From assembly GCA_015680685.1 (NCBI GenBank), contig MNCI01010857.1:14065-78064 (forward strand): DNA of 64,000 nt, in the 5' to 3' direction. The translations under genes were made by a program, and so were the position numbers. The notes under the pieces are model-generated. The model made no database searches. It worked only from the letters and a program-made list of their open reading frames with translations, and was not told the DNA's origin. Each line of letters starts with the position of its first letter. The first letter of the stretch is position 1. Of the stretch, positions 35,320 to 48,149 are shown piece by piece. Source of the stretch: Gnetum montanum (Eukaryota > Streptophyta > Gnetopsida > Gnetales > Gnetaceae).

Positions 35320-36060
35320 TACAATACTAAGTTGGTGCTCTAGGTTGATCCTAATCTAGTTGTATCCCAAGAATCCATCAACAAAGGATAATAAGAGATG
35401 TCCAACCATAGTATTAATGAGTTGATCAATACTATGCAAAGGAAACTTATCTTTAATGGTTGCCTTATTTAGATCATGAAAATTGATGCAAATATGGATA
35501 CTACCATTTTTCTTAGCCACTTTGTTCGACACCGATTCTATGTAGTTAATAGCTCTAATAAAACTAGCATGGTAGATCTTAGTAATTTCATCACAAATTG
35601 TAAAGGCCAAGTCAAGTCTAATGTTACATACCTTCTACTTAACTAGTCTAATTCTAGGATCAATTATGATGTTGTGTTGGACTAATTATGGGTCTATACT
35701 TGACATATCTTCATATGACTATGCCAAAGCCTTAATGTTATCTTGTAGGACATTGGTGATGTCTTGAATGTATTGAGATTCTAGTGAGAAACTTAGTTTA
35801 AGGGTTTTCTCCTTACCATTATGTGTTGTGGTAGGAACCTCAACCAAAGAGTCTTTAGTAATGTCACTAGCCTCTAGATTAAGGGTTTTAACAAGGTTTT
35901 CAAGCCACTCTTGAGGTTTTGTGATTAAGGCTATATGGTTGACAAGACTCTCAGGCTCAAGATCTAGATAATTAGGATTGATACATTGTTTAAGATCACC
36001 ATGAAGGATATTTAGGCTCAAAGGCTAGGCAATTTGCTTCCAAGTGTCCATAATTCAATC
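35320..36060 (-). pseudogene. D: reverse transcriptase, N-terminal part only
   Basis: On - from 36060, a leader (LNLEASDITKDSLVEV) aligns with B and C upstream of RT. It is followed by LKLSFSLESQYIQDITNVLQDN, then FTICDEITKIYHASFIRAINY, DLNKATIKDKFPLHSIDQL and FVDGFLGYN. Sequence ends after INLEHQL at about 35325, before the YVDD box. The catalytic half, RNase H and integrase of D are not in the window next to it. C's LTR end follows at once. Confidence 0.88.
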
Positions 36061-36700
36061 TTGAACATCAACCATAAGTACATTAAGTGGAACCTATGTA
36101 AAAGTGAGAAAATAATGTCAAAATACCATAAAATATCCAAGTATGCAAACACATGTCATCCATATGCAAAATAACATGCAGACAATGTCAACCGAAGCTA
36201 TCAGAGATAAATAATGACCAATGGGATTAAAAAAAGGCTATATGAGGTTAATAAAAGGCCACTATTATCTAAATCAAAATGAAGGTATGAGAAAAAAAGA
36301 TCATACACAAGTAACTCAAGTTACATAGTTCCAGTTTGAGGCCTTGGCCGGTCATAGTTACATGGTTCAAGAAAATGGTTAAGGATGATCCAATCTTATT
36401 GATTAACACCACTCCAAGGCTAATTAAGGGTTTACAAAGATCATAATAGAAAAAATAAAGTGAATATGGTAAAACATGAAGTTATATAGAGGACATATGA
36501 AGTGAATTGATGAGAAAGAAGGTCAATAATGGAAAACAAGGTTAAATTTGTGAGAATGAAATACATATGGTAAAATTTGGTTGATATTTGTTAATAAAGG
36601 TTAGATTTTACTAGTTTTAGGCCTTAGTAGGCCTTGGTATGGGGTTATAGGACTACCAGGGGAGTTTGGAAACATGAGCAAATCATTTCAATGTTGTTCT
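36061..36700. other. D: AT-rich spacer
   Basis: No coding or repeat signal recognised. It links RT to the palindromic array. Confidence 0.4.
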
Positions 36701-39700
36701 AAAGCAAAAATTGGAAAAAAATTTCATGTGACAACGTTGGGCCCTATCGGTAACTATGCTAGCCCAACATAGTTCTACCTTCCTCTAGCATAGTCCACAT
36801 TCAAGGGTAGTTTTTGAGGCTTTGCATGGTCACCTTTGACCTCCTAAGATCTTAAACGTCGAATGGAGGGGTAGGTATTAAGAATTAATAAGTCTTGGCA
36901 CCATTTTGATGTCTTAGAAGGTGAAAAATATTGTTTCCAAAGGTGACTACTTTGGGCTAATAGGCCTTAGCATAGTCACAAGGAATGAATGAGTTTATGA
37001 GGTTTACAAGGCTAAAATTAGGTGGAATTAGAGTTCATTCACATGGTGCAAAGTTTTCGTCATTCTAGGTTAATTTTGAACTATTATGAGCTATTTACTA
37101 TTGATTTTTGTTGTTACCATTTTCCTCTCCATTGGGACTACACTAGTCCAACATAGCCACCAGTTTCCTTAGTGTATTCATGAGTGGAAAATGGATTTTG
37201 GTGAGCCTTGGGGCACGATTAGCCATCCTAATGCAATTTTTGAATCACTAGTGTTGTCGGTTAGGGTTTTGGTATCAATATTGTTAATTTCATGCCTGTT
37301 TGGATCTTGGATTATCGAACACCTTGAGACTATATTGGGCATGTAGTTCCTAGTGTAGTAAAGGGTTCTAAATGGGGGAAAAGTTGAAAAAGAATGAATC
37401 TTGGCTTTTTTTTCAAGGTTCCAAGGTTTTGACATGCTCCAACAAGGTTATGGATCTTTTTGGGGGTTGATATGAATAGTTTTGAAGTTGTTTTGGCTAC
37501 CCTTAGGTGGATACACTCAGCTTGGATAGGGACTATGCTTTCCTAACATAGTTTCAATCTTCTATCAACATAGTAAGTTTGGAAAAAATTGGAACAATTA
37601 AATTTTACCACCAAACTAAAATCCAATGAATCCTAGGACTTCGAAAACTAAACCATGAATTTCTTTCATCAATTTTTAGAGAAGTCTAGAAGGACTATGA
37701 TATGTTTGATTAGAGAGTACACTAGCCTAATGTAGTTCCAACTTTCTCTAGTGTAGTCTCAAAGTTCTTTGTCAAACATAATGAAAAAATATGGGTTCCA
37801 TGCCTAGACGGGCTCCAATGATGGACTAGACTTCATCAGAAGTGGATTTTATGTCCTTTTCATCAATCTTAAGTAGTTTGGTATGGACTATGCTAGCCGA
37901 GCATAGTCCTAGTTCCTCCTTATTGTAGTCATTATTTGATAGTCTAAAAATGATGATTTTTTTGAATTCCAAGGTATGATGATCCTAGTGTACCTCAACA
38001 AGGTCTTGTAATCAAAATAGGTGGTTTCCTAGTTACCTTTGATCTAGTTTAGAGTTCATGATGTGGACTATGCTAGCCCAGTGTAGTTCCATCTTTCTAT
38101 TAGTGTAGTCTAGGCTTGGGATGGCTAATAAAAATTTTCATGATTAATAGAGGTTTCTAACAAGCTTCTTGGATTTTTTTAGTAGTGAACTTTGATCATT
38201 TTTGGATAATTTTGGTTAGCTTTTTATGGACTACTCTTGGCTTGGAGAGGGACTATGTTGGCCTAATGTAGTTCCAACCTTACTTTACCATAGTCAACGT
38301 GGTGATGATGAAAAATAGTGAAAAATGAATTTTTTGAAGTCACATAAGCTTGGACAAGGCTTGAGAGTTTTTTCAATAGAAGTTTCAGGCATTTTTGACA
38401 AGTTTTATCAACTTTTGGAGGACTATGCTAGGCTCAGGCGAGGACTACATTGTCCCAGTATAGTCCTCATCTCCCTTGAGCATGGTCAAAGTTTAGAAGG
38501 CTAATAATGATGATAAAAAATTAAAAATTTATTGTCTAGTAACCTCAAGTAGCATTTTAGGATTTTGGGAGGTCAAAATACATGATTTTTGATGTCTTTT
38601 ATCAAATTATGGTGGACTATGTTAGGCCTTAGCCTGGGACTACATTGGCCTAGCATAGTCCTCCTTTTCCCTTTAGTGTAGTCCAAGTGATGGATGCTAA
38701 AACTATAAAGGAAACTATGTTTCATGGTCATACAAGCATAAACTAGGGCTTCAAGATTTATTAAATTCAAGTTGCACTAGTTTTTGGTATGTTTTAGTAA
38801 TTTTGGGTGGACTACCTTGGGCTTTGAGTAGGGACTATGCTAGTTCAACATAATTCAAAATTCCCATCAAGCAAATTCTAGGTTAAGGTGTCAAAAATGG
38901 TCAACAACTACAAGTTTCAAAGTCCAATAGGATTAGATAAAGTTTCATGGTTTACCAAAGGTCATTTTGAGGTTGTACATGTCACTCTTGTTGATTTTGA
39001 GTAGACTATGCTAGGCACCTATTGGGACTATGCTAACCAAGTGTAGTCCTCTTAGTTTATAGTGTACAAATTTGTGGATTTTCTTTGGGTTTTTTGGTCC
39101 ATAAATTGGTAATTTGAGGTCACTAAGGGTTTTAGAGAGGTGTGGAGACTCCTAGAGGTATTGTTAGAGGTGTGTGATGGTACAGATTGTATCCTTGATC
39201 CTTAAATCATAGGACTATGCATACCTAGTGTAGTCCCTATGTTTCCCTAAGGTAGTAATGGGGAAGAGGAGAAAAGTGGCATCATTTACTACATTTGGCC
39301 ATGTCTCAATTTTGTTGAGAGCTATGACTAGGAAGATGGTGTGGGTATTTGGAGTTGATTGGAGGCTAGATGGGATGGATGGGTTGCTTGAAATTGTAGG
39401 AAAGTAAGATGTCATACAGGACTATGTTTGACATTAGTTTGGACTACGCTAGCCTAGCATAGTCCTTGGTTCTCCCAAGTGTAGTCATGAAGGATGCTTG
39501 ATTCTTGTTATAATTGAATGCCTTTGACAAATTATTGATGTTGTCAAGAGATTTTGCCAAGTTTCAATGAGGTCAAATGGTTGATTTGGAGGTAACTGGA
39601 GGTTGGATGGGTTGGGGGTGTCCATTTCATATTGGACTACATTAGGAATTAGTTGGGACTATGCTAGCCCAGCATAGTCCCTAGGTGTGTTTCATATAAT

Positions 39701-39720
39701 AATGAAACATAGATGATTTT
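36700..39720 (-). repeat. D: 16-unit palindromic array, mean period 194 bp
   Basis: Cores of the type 'ggactatgctagcccagca' plus 'tagtcc' start at about 36752, 36945, 37134, 37328, 37530, 37716, 37885, 38065, 38250, 38442, 38635, 38831, 39024, 39211, 39441 and 39656. Spacing is 169-230 bp, mean about 194. The last core (39656-39680) is a perfect 10-bp inverted repeat around AGCCC. Most units add 'ctagtgtagtc' about 25 bp downstream. Between cores the units are AT-rich and highly diverged. The array separates D's RT from the start of its antisense gene. Confidence 0.9.
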
Positions 39721-40098
39721 TTGTCAAAATTTGATGTACCTGGACATTTCCCAAGGCTTTTAGGAGTGTAGGATGGAATGGAGGATGGAATTGGTAGTAT
39801 TCCTAAAGCTTCCATGGATTCTATCTTCATCATATTCTAGCTTGGAAATCCAAAAATCGCAATGTAGTCATGGTATTTTGTGTCTTTTTAGGATCTTCAA
39901 GTAGGGCCCACTCAAAATTAGCAAGGTTTTTGTGCCAAAATCTCCACATAACCTAATGTAGTCATTGGTTTCTAATTTCATCTCCAGGAAAAGTGGAGTT
40001 GAAAAGGGAAACTCCAATTTGGACATCTAGTTTTAAGTGGGTTTAAGTTGTAAACACTTGGAAAAAATCATTGTTGTTTCACACTTGTTACTACTACA

Positions 40099-40103
40099 TA
40101 TAA
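40099..40103 (+). promoter_or_regulatory. D: TATA-like box of the antisense gene
   Basis: 'ctacatataagtg' lies 156 bp before ATG 40255, a spacing close to B (142) and C (159). The box is weak on its own. Confidence 0.45.
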
Positions 40104-40254
40104 GTGAAGATATCTGTTGTTTTCACTACTATCCATTATCTAGCTTAGTGTAGTTTTAGTTGCTTGTGATACTATTACCAGTGTAGTCACTAGCACACTA
40201 AAACTACTAAGAACTAGAGATCTTCTATGTTTTGGAGCACCAGTCTTCCACACC

Positions 40255-43200
40255 ATGGTGAATAAGAAGACTCCCACTAGGAACCATACGTTGGAAGATG
40301 TGGAGATCACTACCTAGAGCTTAGCACATCTACCTCATTTTAGGATTAGAGAAGGCTTAGCCATCATCTTTCCAAGGTACACATTCTTACAAGATTTTCT
40401 AGTCTATTTCATGTATTTTATTTTTGGGTTTTATTTTGTTTGTTAAATCTAGGATTATGTATTCATAATTTTGAGATTATATAAGAATTACACCATAGAT
40501 TTGGGACATGTTCATTTGTTTTTAGTGCTACTTGGACTTTGCGTTTTGGTTACATTGAAGTTTAAATGTTGTTCCCACAATTTGAAGAAAGCAATGTTAC
40601 TTTAGGATTTTTCTCTAAAAAATGGCTAGTTTTTTTAATTTTATAATGATAAAAGGTTATTTTCTATCAGTTTTTGATCAAAAACTTTTTTAAACTACTC
40701 AATTTTTCCTAATTTATAATTTTCTATGGTTGTTTTCATTAGGCTATGTCAAGTGGGTTTTCTGTCCTATAGCTATTTTTTGTCTAAGTTCAATAATTTT
40801 TCTATGCTAAAAAATTGTGAAATTTTGAATTTTATTATATATGATTTTAACTTATGATTCAAGAATTCCAACAAATCTTAAATCATTGAATTCTGATAAA
40901 TGATTTTCCTTGTATGATCTTTTTTGTTGGCTTGCATGAAAATGGTTTTTGGCATGACAACCATGATTAGGTCACTTTGGTAATTTTTTTAGAAAATATG
41001 GTTAGGAATTTTTATAGTTTCTTATTATTAAGTTTTATTTCATTTTTTTATCATTCCAATGCCTATGAAATCATTGAATTGTTAGGTGGTTAATTTTTTA
41101 TGGTCATTTCTATTTGGTCACACGAAATTGTGGTTATAAGGCTATTATGCATTTACCCTTGTGAAGATGGGCAACATTGAGATTGTAAAAATATTTTTTT
41201 CTTCAATATCCCATGGTCTTGGGGATATTTTTGGATTTTGAAAAAGGGTTGGAAGTGGTTTGGTTCAAAATAAAAGAAATTTCATATTTTTGGTAGGTGT
41301 TTTCCTATAGCTATTTTAGTATAAAGTGTGTATTTTGGGTTGAATCTTGGTTGTAAACTTAGGTTCTATTTTGGATTATTTTTGTAGGTGTGGATTCTAA
41401 CATGGAAGTTGAGAATTCAGTACTATACTATTAATTTTACATTTTTAAATTTTTATTCCAAAACTATTAATTCCATGTTTTTAATTATGATCCATTATTA
41501 TCACAATTTTAGTTTGAACTATCATCATTGATATTTTATCTAAGTGTTGTTTATTACGTTGCATGGCTATAAGGCTAAAATAGTTAGTGTAATAAATTTA
41601 ATGTATTTTTTTATTATATTCATGTATTTTACTATACTTTGGCTTTCTCTATATTATTACAATGGTTGTGGTTGGATGTTACAGGGCCTTCCTGAAGCTT
41701 ATTTTGATGTCCATAAAGATGGTGGGGCTTTTACTTTGAATCCACCTCCCCACGCCTAACTCTAAAATCCCAAATATGAAGTGGTATCACCATAAGATAT
41801 GGTTTATTCTAGGAGCCAAATACTTCCTTACCTATCTTCCATAGAACATCAATGTGATGGTGTGTTCACACTTGATATTCCAAAGATGTAACAATGATCA
41901 TAGAGATAGTCTTGCCTAGGTCTTCTATCTTAATTATCAAGTACATAATGGATGAACTTGATGCTTCCATAGAGGGAGAGAGCAATGATGGTACTACCAC
42001 TTTGGATTCTCATAAATCATCAAATATTTTTGAGATGCCTAAATTTAGTTAGTATAACATGGACAATACTTTGATTATTGGCCATCATGCTCATACATTT
42101 TTCCAAAATCCTCCAACCATTGTTTATCACATAGAGGGGTAAATAAGGTCATCTTTGGTTTATAGTTATTTTCAATCATTGTGTACTTAAGGTATGATAA
42201 TTTTTCATTGTTTCACTTGCCTATAGGTTTAGGATGGATGAGGAAGGCTTAATCAAAGGTGAAAACCTCCTACTGTTAGCCCACACAAATTTATAAGTGT
42301 TTACCAAAAGCCCAAACATGAGGATTGAAGTATTGGAACAACTGAAGTATGACTTTGAAGATAGCATAGAATTCCTCCCTAAGGCTTATACGTGATGTAT
42401 AGGAAATGGGATGAGAGATAGTTGGTGGGACAACTCATCTCTTAATGACTTAGGAGTAAACCCATCCCCTAGAGCTCCTCAGATGCCTACATCAAATAAG
42501 AAACGTGAGTGTTTTTATCTATTTATTTTTGGTTATTTGTATGCTACCATTTTTTTAGTTGCTTTCATTTTGCTTGTTTAAGTAGTTGCATCAATTTTGT
42601 CTTAACTTAGTTGTATTTTTTATAACTTGTTTTACATGATGAACCTATGCTAAAGCTAATGGGTTATCCTTGGTTATGTTGTAAAGGACATTCCATTAGC
42701 TGAAGTTATGATTATCACTTCAAGACATGCTAAGGAAAACTTGATTCTCAAGTTTAGTGAGGTCGAATATTTACAAGACTAGCTATCAAATTAGGGACTC
42801 AATGCTATATGCACTAGGATTATACACGTGGGTCTATTTAACCTCTTCATGGTTCCAAGCTTGATTGTTCCCACTATAGAGATGTTGAACATCATTGACT
42901 CCTTTAGCCAAGAAGTTAATAAGTTCATCATCCATGTTCATTGTGTGATTTTTTTAGAAATTAATGCATCCACCTTTAGTAACCTCTTTGGTATTCCAAA
43001 CGATGGCATACTAGTTATCACCAAAGTATGGAGGGAAGTGAACCACTAGAAGGAAGTAGAAGAGTGGATAAACACTCATCATGGTAACAAGGGATACTCT
43101 CTAAAATAGATCAGGTTACCATTGATTAGAGAAATATATCCCTTGTTCTAATCCCAAGTATTTCCCAAGTTGTTTTCATAGGAAAAAGCATATGCATGAA

Positions 43201-44803
43201 GTAGGTACTCACCGAGGATGTCCAATTCAACTAGGTTGCACACTTAGTTTCTGGGATATAGTGGGAGATCCAAAAGCTTTCAACAAGCTCATCACAAAGT
43301 TTCCTATGCTCTATCCCAACTCACCAAACCTTGTAGCTTATTTATAGAGGTATGTGGAGTTCCTATTGATGAGGAAGATCAGAGAATGGATTATCCAAGA
43401 TCTATCCCAACTCACCAAATCTTGGGTGAAGCTTCTTGCTTTGACCATGTAGGCTCAAGGCCCACCAATAGTTGTGAGTGAATTAGTATCTATCATTACA
43501 AGGGGATTAGTGGTAGGAATTATGTATTCCCTAACAACATGGGGATGGAACCTCTCACTATACTAACTATCATCAAGAAGGCTTAAAAGTTACATACAAA
43601 GGCTAAGTGGATAGCTAGGGCCAAGCCTAAGAGGTTCTTGGTGGATGAAACAATACCAATGATTAAGAAGACCTTCCAAAAGTAACTAATTATCAAGCTT
43701 CAAGGGGTGTAGCAAAAATTTAGAGGTACATTCTTGCTAATTTATTTTTTATCTTTTTAATTTATTTTTTCAACATTCATGGTTTTAATTTGGTGTAGTT
43801 GATTGATGGTCTTGCAAAATGTGTTAAGTTACATTATGTTTCATGGTTAGTACCTTTGTAGGTAAGCAACAAGAACAAGAGGCCCTTGTAGCAATAACAG
43901 CAACTACAAAAGAGAAAATGCATAAAGAGAAGGAGAGGAAGCAATGTTTGGAAGATGAAATAATAAGGCATTATGATGATGAGGTGTTATAGTAGGAAGA
44001 AGATGAAGTTTTATCGCTTCCCCCCATGGGTCACTTTCATGCCTTCCTAGAGGATCCATAAATGGATGAACTTCCAATTGTCATATTAAAGGACCTCATA
44101 GGTATTTATCATTTTCCTTGGTCTTCAATGTTGTACATGTTATATTTCACTATTTTATGCTTGTATTTGGCTATAATTATTGATTACATTCTCCACTTTT
44201 TGTAGCCTAAGAGCCATAGTAGAAGCTTCCACTTGTACCTTTCTCATGCAACCATGGGTGAATACCCTCAATAAGCATGAATTCATGTGGTGTGCAGTTG
44301 AGGACATGATCAATTTTTTGTAGTAGATAGCTCCTAATATTAGTAAGAATACTAATCCACTTTGCCTTTATTTTTTTTATCTTTGGTTTTCATATGATTT
44401 TCTATGGTTATGAAGTTTTCATTATTAACTCGTTTAACTTGCTAGATTTTTTTTATATTGTTTATAGTGCCTAACTTAAGATGGAATCCTAATAAGCTAG
44501 TTTAGGTTGTCGCATTACCTCCCTTACCTCCCAAGATGAAGAATCATCCATGAAAGCTATATGAGGGTGCACTAGGTATGCACTATCATGTGCTAATTCT
44601 TTGTAGGAATGTAGACATTCTAATGAGTTCCTATGGAAACAACTTGTAGCACTAAGAAAGGATAATCAAAAGCTAATAGAGGATGTGTAAGAGCTCAAAG
44701 ATTGTAAGCACTTCATAGAAACCCAAGTGCACAACAGAGGCTCCTTGCATATCAAGGAGATAAGTTGGGCTCATTATTGGAATGTGATCTAAAGTAGGGT
44801 TGC
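40255..44803 (+). pseudogene. D: antisense spliced gene, 5' part
   Basis: ATG 40255 opens MVNKKTPTRNHTLEDVEIT. Intron 1 is 40377-41684, exon 2 begins 41685 in register with B and C. Intron 2 is 42139-42226 and exon 3 starts at 42227. Intron 3 runs from about 42513 to 42686. Exon 4 has MGLFNLFMVPSLIV and INASTFSNLFGIPNDG, matching C's MGLMDLFMTL and INHQLFADLFDVPADG. Intron 4 is 43726-43861 and intron 5 44102-44205; all have GT..AG ends. Exon 5 keeps an acidic QEEDE-like run. H is inserted at 44803/44804. Stops are common. Opposite in strand to D's gag, protease and RT. Confidence 0.75.
44799..44803 (+). repeat. H: left target-site duplication GTTGC
   Basis: Identical to 54597-54601 at the other end of H. 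Confidence 0.9.
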
Positions 44804-45597
44804 TGATGGATGAGATATCACATGGGCCACGATATCATCTACACGATATCGCAGTACACCATCAAATATATAAATAAGAGGTGGCTCTCCCTTGTTTCTG
44901 ATTCTAGGCCTAGAATGTAGTGAAATTCTTGTAGTTTTACCTCTCCAAAGATAGAATAATTTCCATGTGCCTGCAATAGGAGCTCCAAAGTGAACGGGTC
45001 TTTATTCATGCAAATATTGTACTTGAATAAAAGTTTGTGTACGGCAATAAAGAAGAACTTCTTGGTTAAACCTTGAAATGCATGGAATAGGCTAAATAGG
45101 ATTTTAACTATTTTTATTTATTATTTATCATTTAAATACTTTATTAGTTAATTAAATATCTCTCAACCCTTCTCTCTTAGTTAAGTGCATTTAGTACGAC
45201 CACTTCGAGCATGTGTGCTACACTTGGTGATCCCAAAAATGACTAGCGTTTGGTAACCAAGGTTGCATTGGTTTAGGGTGTGAATGGTAAGTGGGAATGG
45301 ATACTGATGCTATGTTAATTAAGGATTATTTAGTTAGTTAAATTTAGTTAATTAGTCTCTTCACGCTTCACCACATTAGCATAGGAGATAAAATAGAAAG
45401 GGCATAAAAATCATATACCTCAGACTTACTTAACCATACAACCATGAGAAAAACAAGTAAGTCTGGGAAGACAATGAATGATTAACCTTAATTTTTGCAT
45501 GAGGTGTGTAGGAACTTAGTCTATGGAGTTTGACCAGATCATGTGTGTAATGCTTGTATTCGTATGGTTGAGTGTAGGGGTACCTCGCCGCTCATCA
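44804..45597 (+). repeat. H: 5' LTR (794 bp)
   Basis: It starts TGATGGATGAGATATC and ends ..CTCATCA. It contains about one and a half 'cgatatcgc' palindromic units near its left end, then 'tatataaataagagg' (about 44871-44885), a likely TATA box. It aligns throughout with 53754-54596. Confidence 0.9.
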
Positions 45598-45598
45598 T

Positions 45599-45616
45599 TG
45601 ACGCCGTTGCTGGGGA
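45599..45616 (+). other. H: primer binding site, tRNA-Asp type
   Basis: TGACGCCGTTGCTGGGGA differs at two positions from TGGCGCCGTTGCCGGGGA, the complement of the plant tRNA-Asp 3' end. Both differences are transitions. One base separates it from the LTR end. Confidence 0.88.
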
Positions 45617-45741
45617 CTAAGTGTTTGTGCACTAAGTAGAACATAGGAAATTATCCACATCATTGGGAGCCTAAACTAACCCTTAGGGTTAATTAAATGA
45701 AAAATTATATAACGGTTAATTAGCACACCGAATAAATAACA

Positions 45742-48100
45742 ATGTCTTCTTCTTCAAACAAAAGCACTTCACGACCTAGGGATCATACAAGAAACAGTCG
45801 ATAATCTAAAACACATAACCAAAATCTGCTAGTCCCTCAATAGTATCAGCTGGTATATACTCATCCTAATGAGTATCTACCCAATTTTACTTTTATCCTC
45901 CATCAAGATGAACAACTGTGCTAGAGAGACTTGCAAGGTAACATAGTATTACCATTGGATCGGGCAGTCCTTGACATGCTTCTCCGTGCTCTAGCACAGA
46001 TAGGCATGACACAGCTATACATTAGATATGTCATAACTACAAAATGTCTAAGGGACTCGAGGTAGGAGAGCCACCATACATTGTTGAAGGGCAAAGGGGT
46101 TTTGCATGTCCTAAGAGAAATTGGAGATGGTGAACCACTTATAATGGGTTCTCCATCAAATGATGTTCCCTGTCCTAATGATAGTGAGGAGGTGGGGTAT
46201 CAGAACCTATGATCCACAATACACAACCCTGGTTCTGATGCTCGTGAATGCCAACTATTCACTAAGGGAAAAAAAACACATGACAAGGACAAGAATTCTG
46301 ATCATCATCATGATCAAGGCCATAGCCACAGAAGAGATGGTAGGAGAAATCACCATGGCAATGGCTCTCTTTCTTCTTCCCCTTCATCACATCATTCACC
46401 CTCTCCTTCCACATTAGGGCATAGTCATAAAGAGCATAACAGTGAGGATAAAGGTAAGAGAAATGAGAGACCTCAATGAGAGAGGCGAGAGAGAGGATGA
46501 GGGTAGTCTAGAGAGTCTAGGAATGAAAGAACGGAAAGTAGGGAACAACATAGACATCATGAGAGAGATGATCATGATGAACCCATACTTTCCATCACAG
46601 AGGAAGTGAGAATATGAACAAGGCATCAAAACGATAGTTGGATCAAGAGACTAGATATGAACAATATCCCACGCTTTGAAGGGGGATACAATGCTGATCT
46701 ACGAAATCATTTACAGGCATTCCACGATGCCTGCACCTTGAAGAACATAGAAAATGAGTGGAAAAAATTAAATTTATTTCCTAGGATACTCATAAAGGAA
46801 GCAGAGAGTTGGTACTGGTCCTGAGAACTAGAAATCATTAGGAGGTGGTGTAAGATCTTAGAACTCTTCAATGATAAATATCAAACATACTCCAGAGTGT
46901 CTAACTTGCGTAAGAAGATCCAAGGGTGGAAGAAAGGTAATCATGAACCCTTAGATGCTATCATGGGCTACTACTATGCATTTCTACATCTATTCTTGGG
47001 CCATGATTATGCACAACGGGATCAACTACGCCACATCGTAGATGGGCGAAGGTACGAAACTAGGAGAACCCTTGGGACTTATGCTCAAGGGAGATTATCA
47101 AAACTTAGATCCCATGAAGTTTATCGATTGTTGGAGCAAGTAGCTAAAGAAGAAGGTGAGCCACGAGAAAGAGAAAGTGTGGAAGAATATAACTGCGATC
47201 CTTCCCTCTGGAAGAGGGGAGTGAGATTTTGCGATGAAGAGGATGAGTCACCACTCGAAGAGTTGGTGAATAGAAAAATCTTACCGCTTCAAAAGCTAAT
47301 AACGGAAGTATCAGGTAAGGTAGATGAAATATGAAGCTCCTTACACAGTAAAATTGAAACTGTCCTAAAGATTGTAGAGGAATCTAAGGAGGAATGATGT
47401 AGTAACAAGCGCAAGAAAAGGCAGAGAGATTTAGGCCATGCACATGACAAGGGTAAGGGAAAAATGAATATATTCAATAAGTTTGTAGATTTAGATACAG
47501 ACAATGATGGTGGATGGGAGATCTACCAATATGAACATCATAATGGATGTTGCTCAATCATCTCACATCTACAAGAGTCTAGGGTGTAGGCACTCAAGCT
47601 AAGACTTAACAAACGGCAGGCACCCCGAAGGTTACCTTATCCCAAAGGTAACCCAAGGTAGTTCAACCAATCATTAACATATTATCCAAGTGGAATGCCA
47701 ACACAACCTATCAGGAAACACCAGCAGTGATAACACCCATAGTCATGGGGGATGCCATAGCGTAGGCAACAATACCCTTGCCGGAAACCAGATCCGTATG
47801 GCTATTACGTGCAGCAGCTAGTTTCTCCAAGTGACTCCATGGGTCACAAAACTCCACAACATCACTACCTAGTTTGGAAATATTATCAGATTCCCTCTCC
47901 CAAAAGGGACACTCCACATGTATACCATCCTCCAAATCCATCTGCACCTCTCACGTCGTTAGCTCCACCACCAACTGCTCCAATAATGCCAAGGGTATTT
48001 CCAACTGAACCATAACAACCCAATGCCAAAAAGATCTTTCTTCAGAACCAAAAATACAACTAAGCCCTCACCCTTGCAAGTGGTTAAACATCTAAACACT
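45742..48100 (+). pseudogene. gag: H: gag
   Basis: It starts at ATG 45742 (MSSSSNKSTSRPRDH), followed by a TAA at codon 21. The core at 46660-47330 includes IPRFEGGYNADLRNHLQAF, ACTLKNIENEWKKLNLFPR, then a clean 145-codon stretch (46897-47331) with ELVNRKILPLQKL at its end. A Pro/Tyr-rich tail (47790-48010) has YGYYVQQLVSPSDSMG. An R/H/D-rich, low-complexity stretch lies at 46280-46620. I see no zinc knuckle. E0's gag is its closest relative here. Confidence 0.8.
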
Positions 48101-48149
48101 GCCATACCAAATAAATATTCAGGACCCCCTTCAAATTAAAAATCCTACC

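Noticed and set aside
35309-35325. 'gttttggtcgctacaatac' after C's LTR as a primer binding site
   Set aside because: This LTR follows integrase, so it is a 3' LTR. A loosely similar stretch follows B's LTR, but it does not match A/D's primer site and could be flank or an LTR extension.
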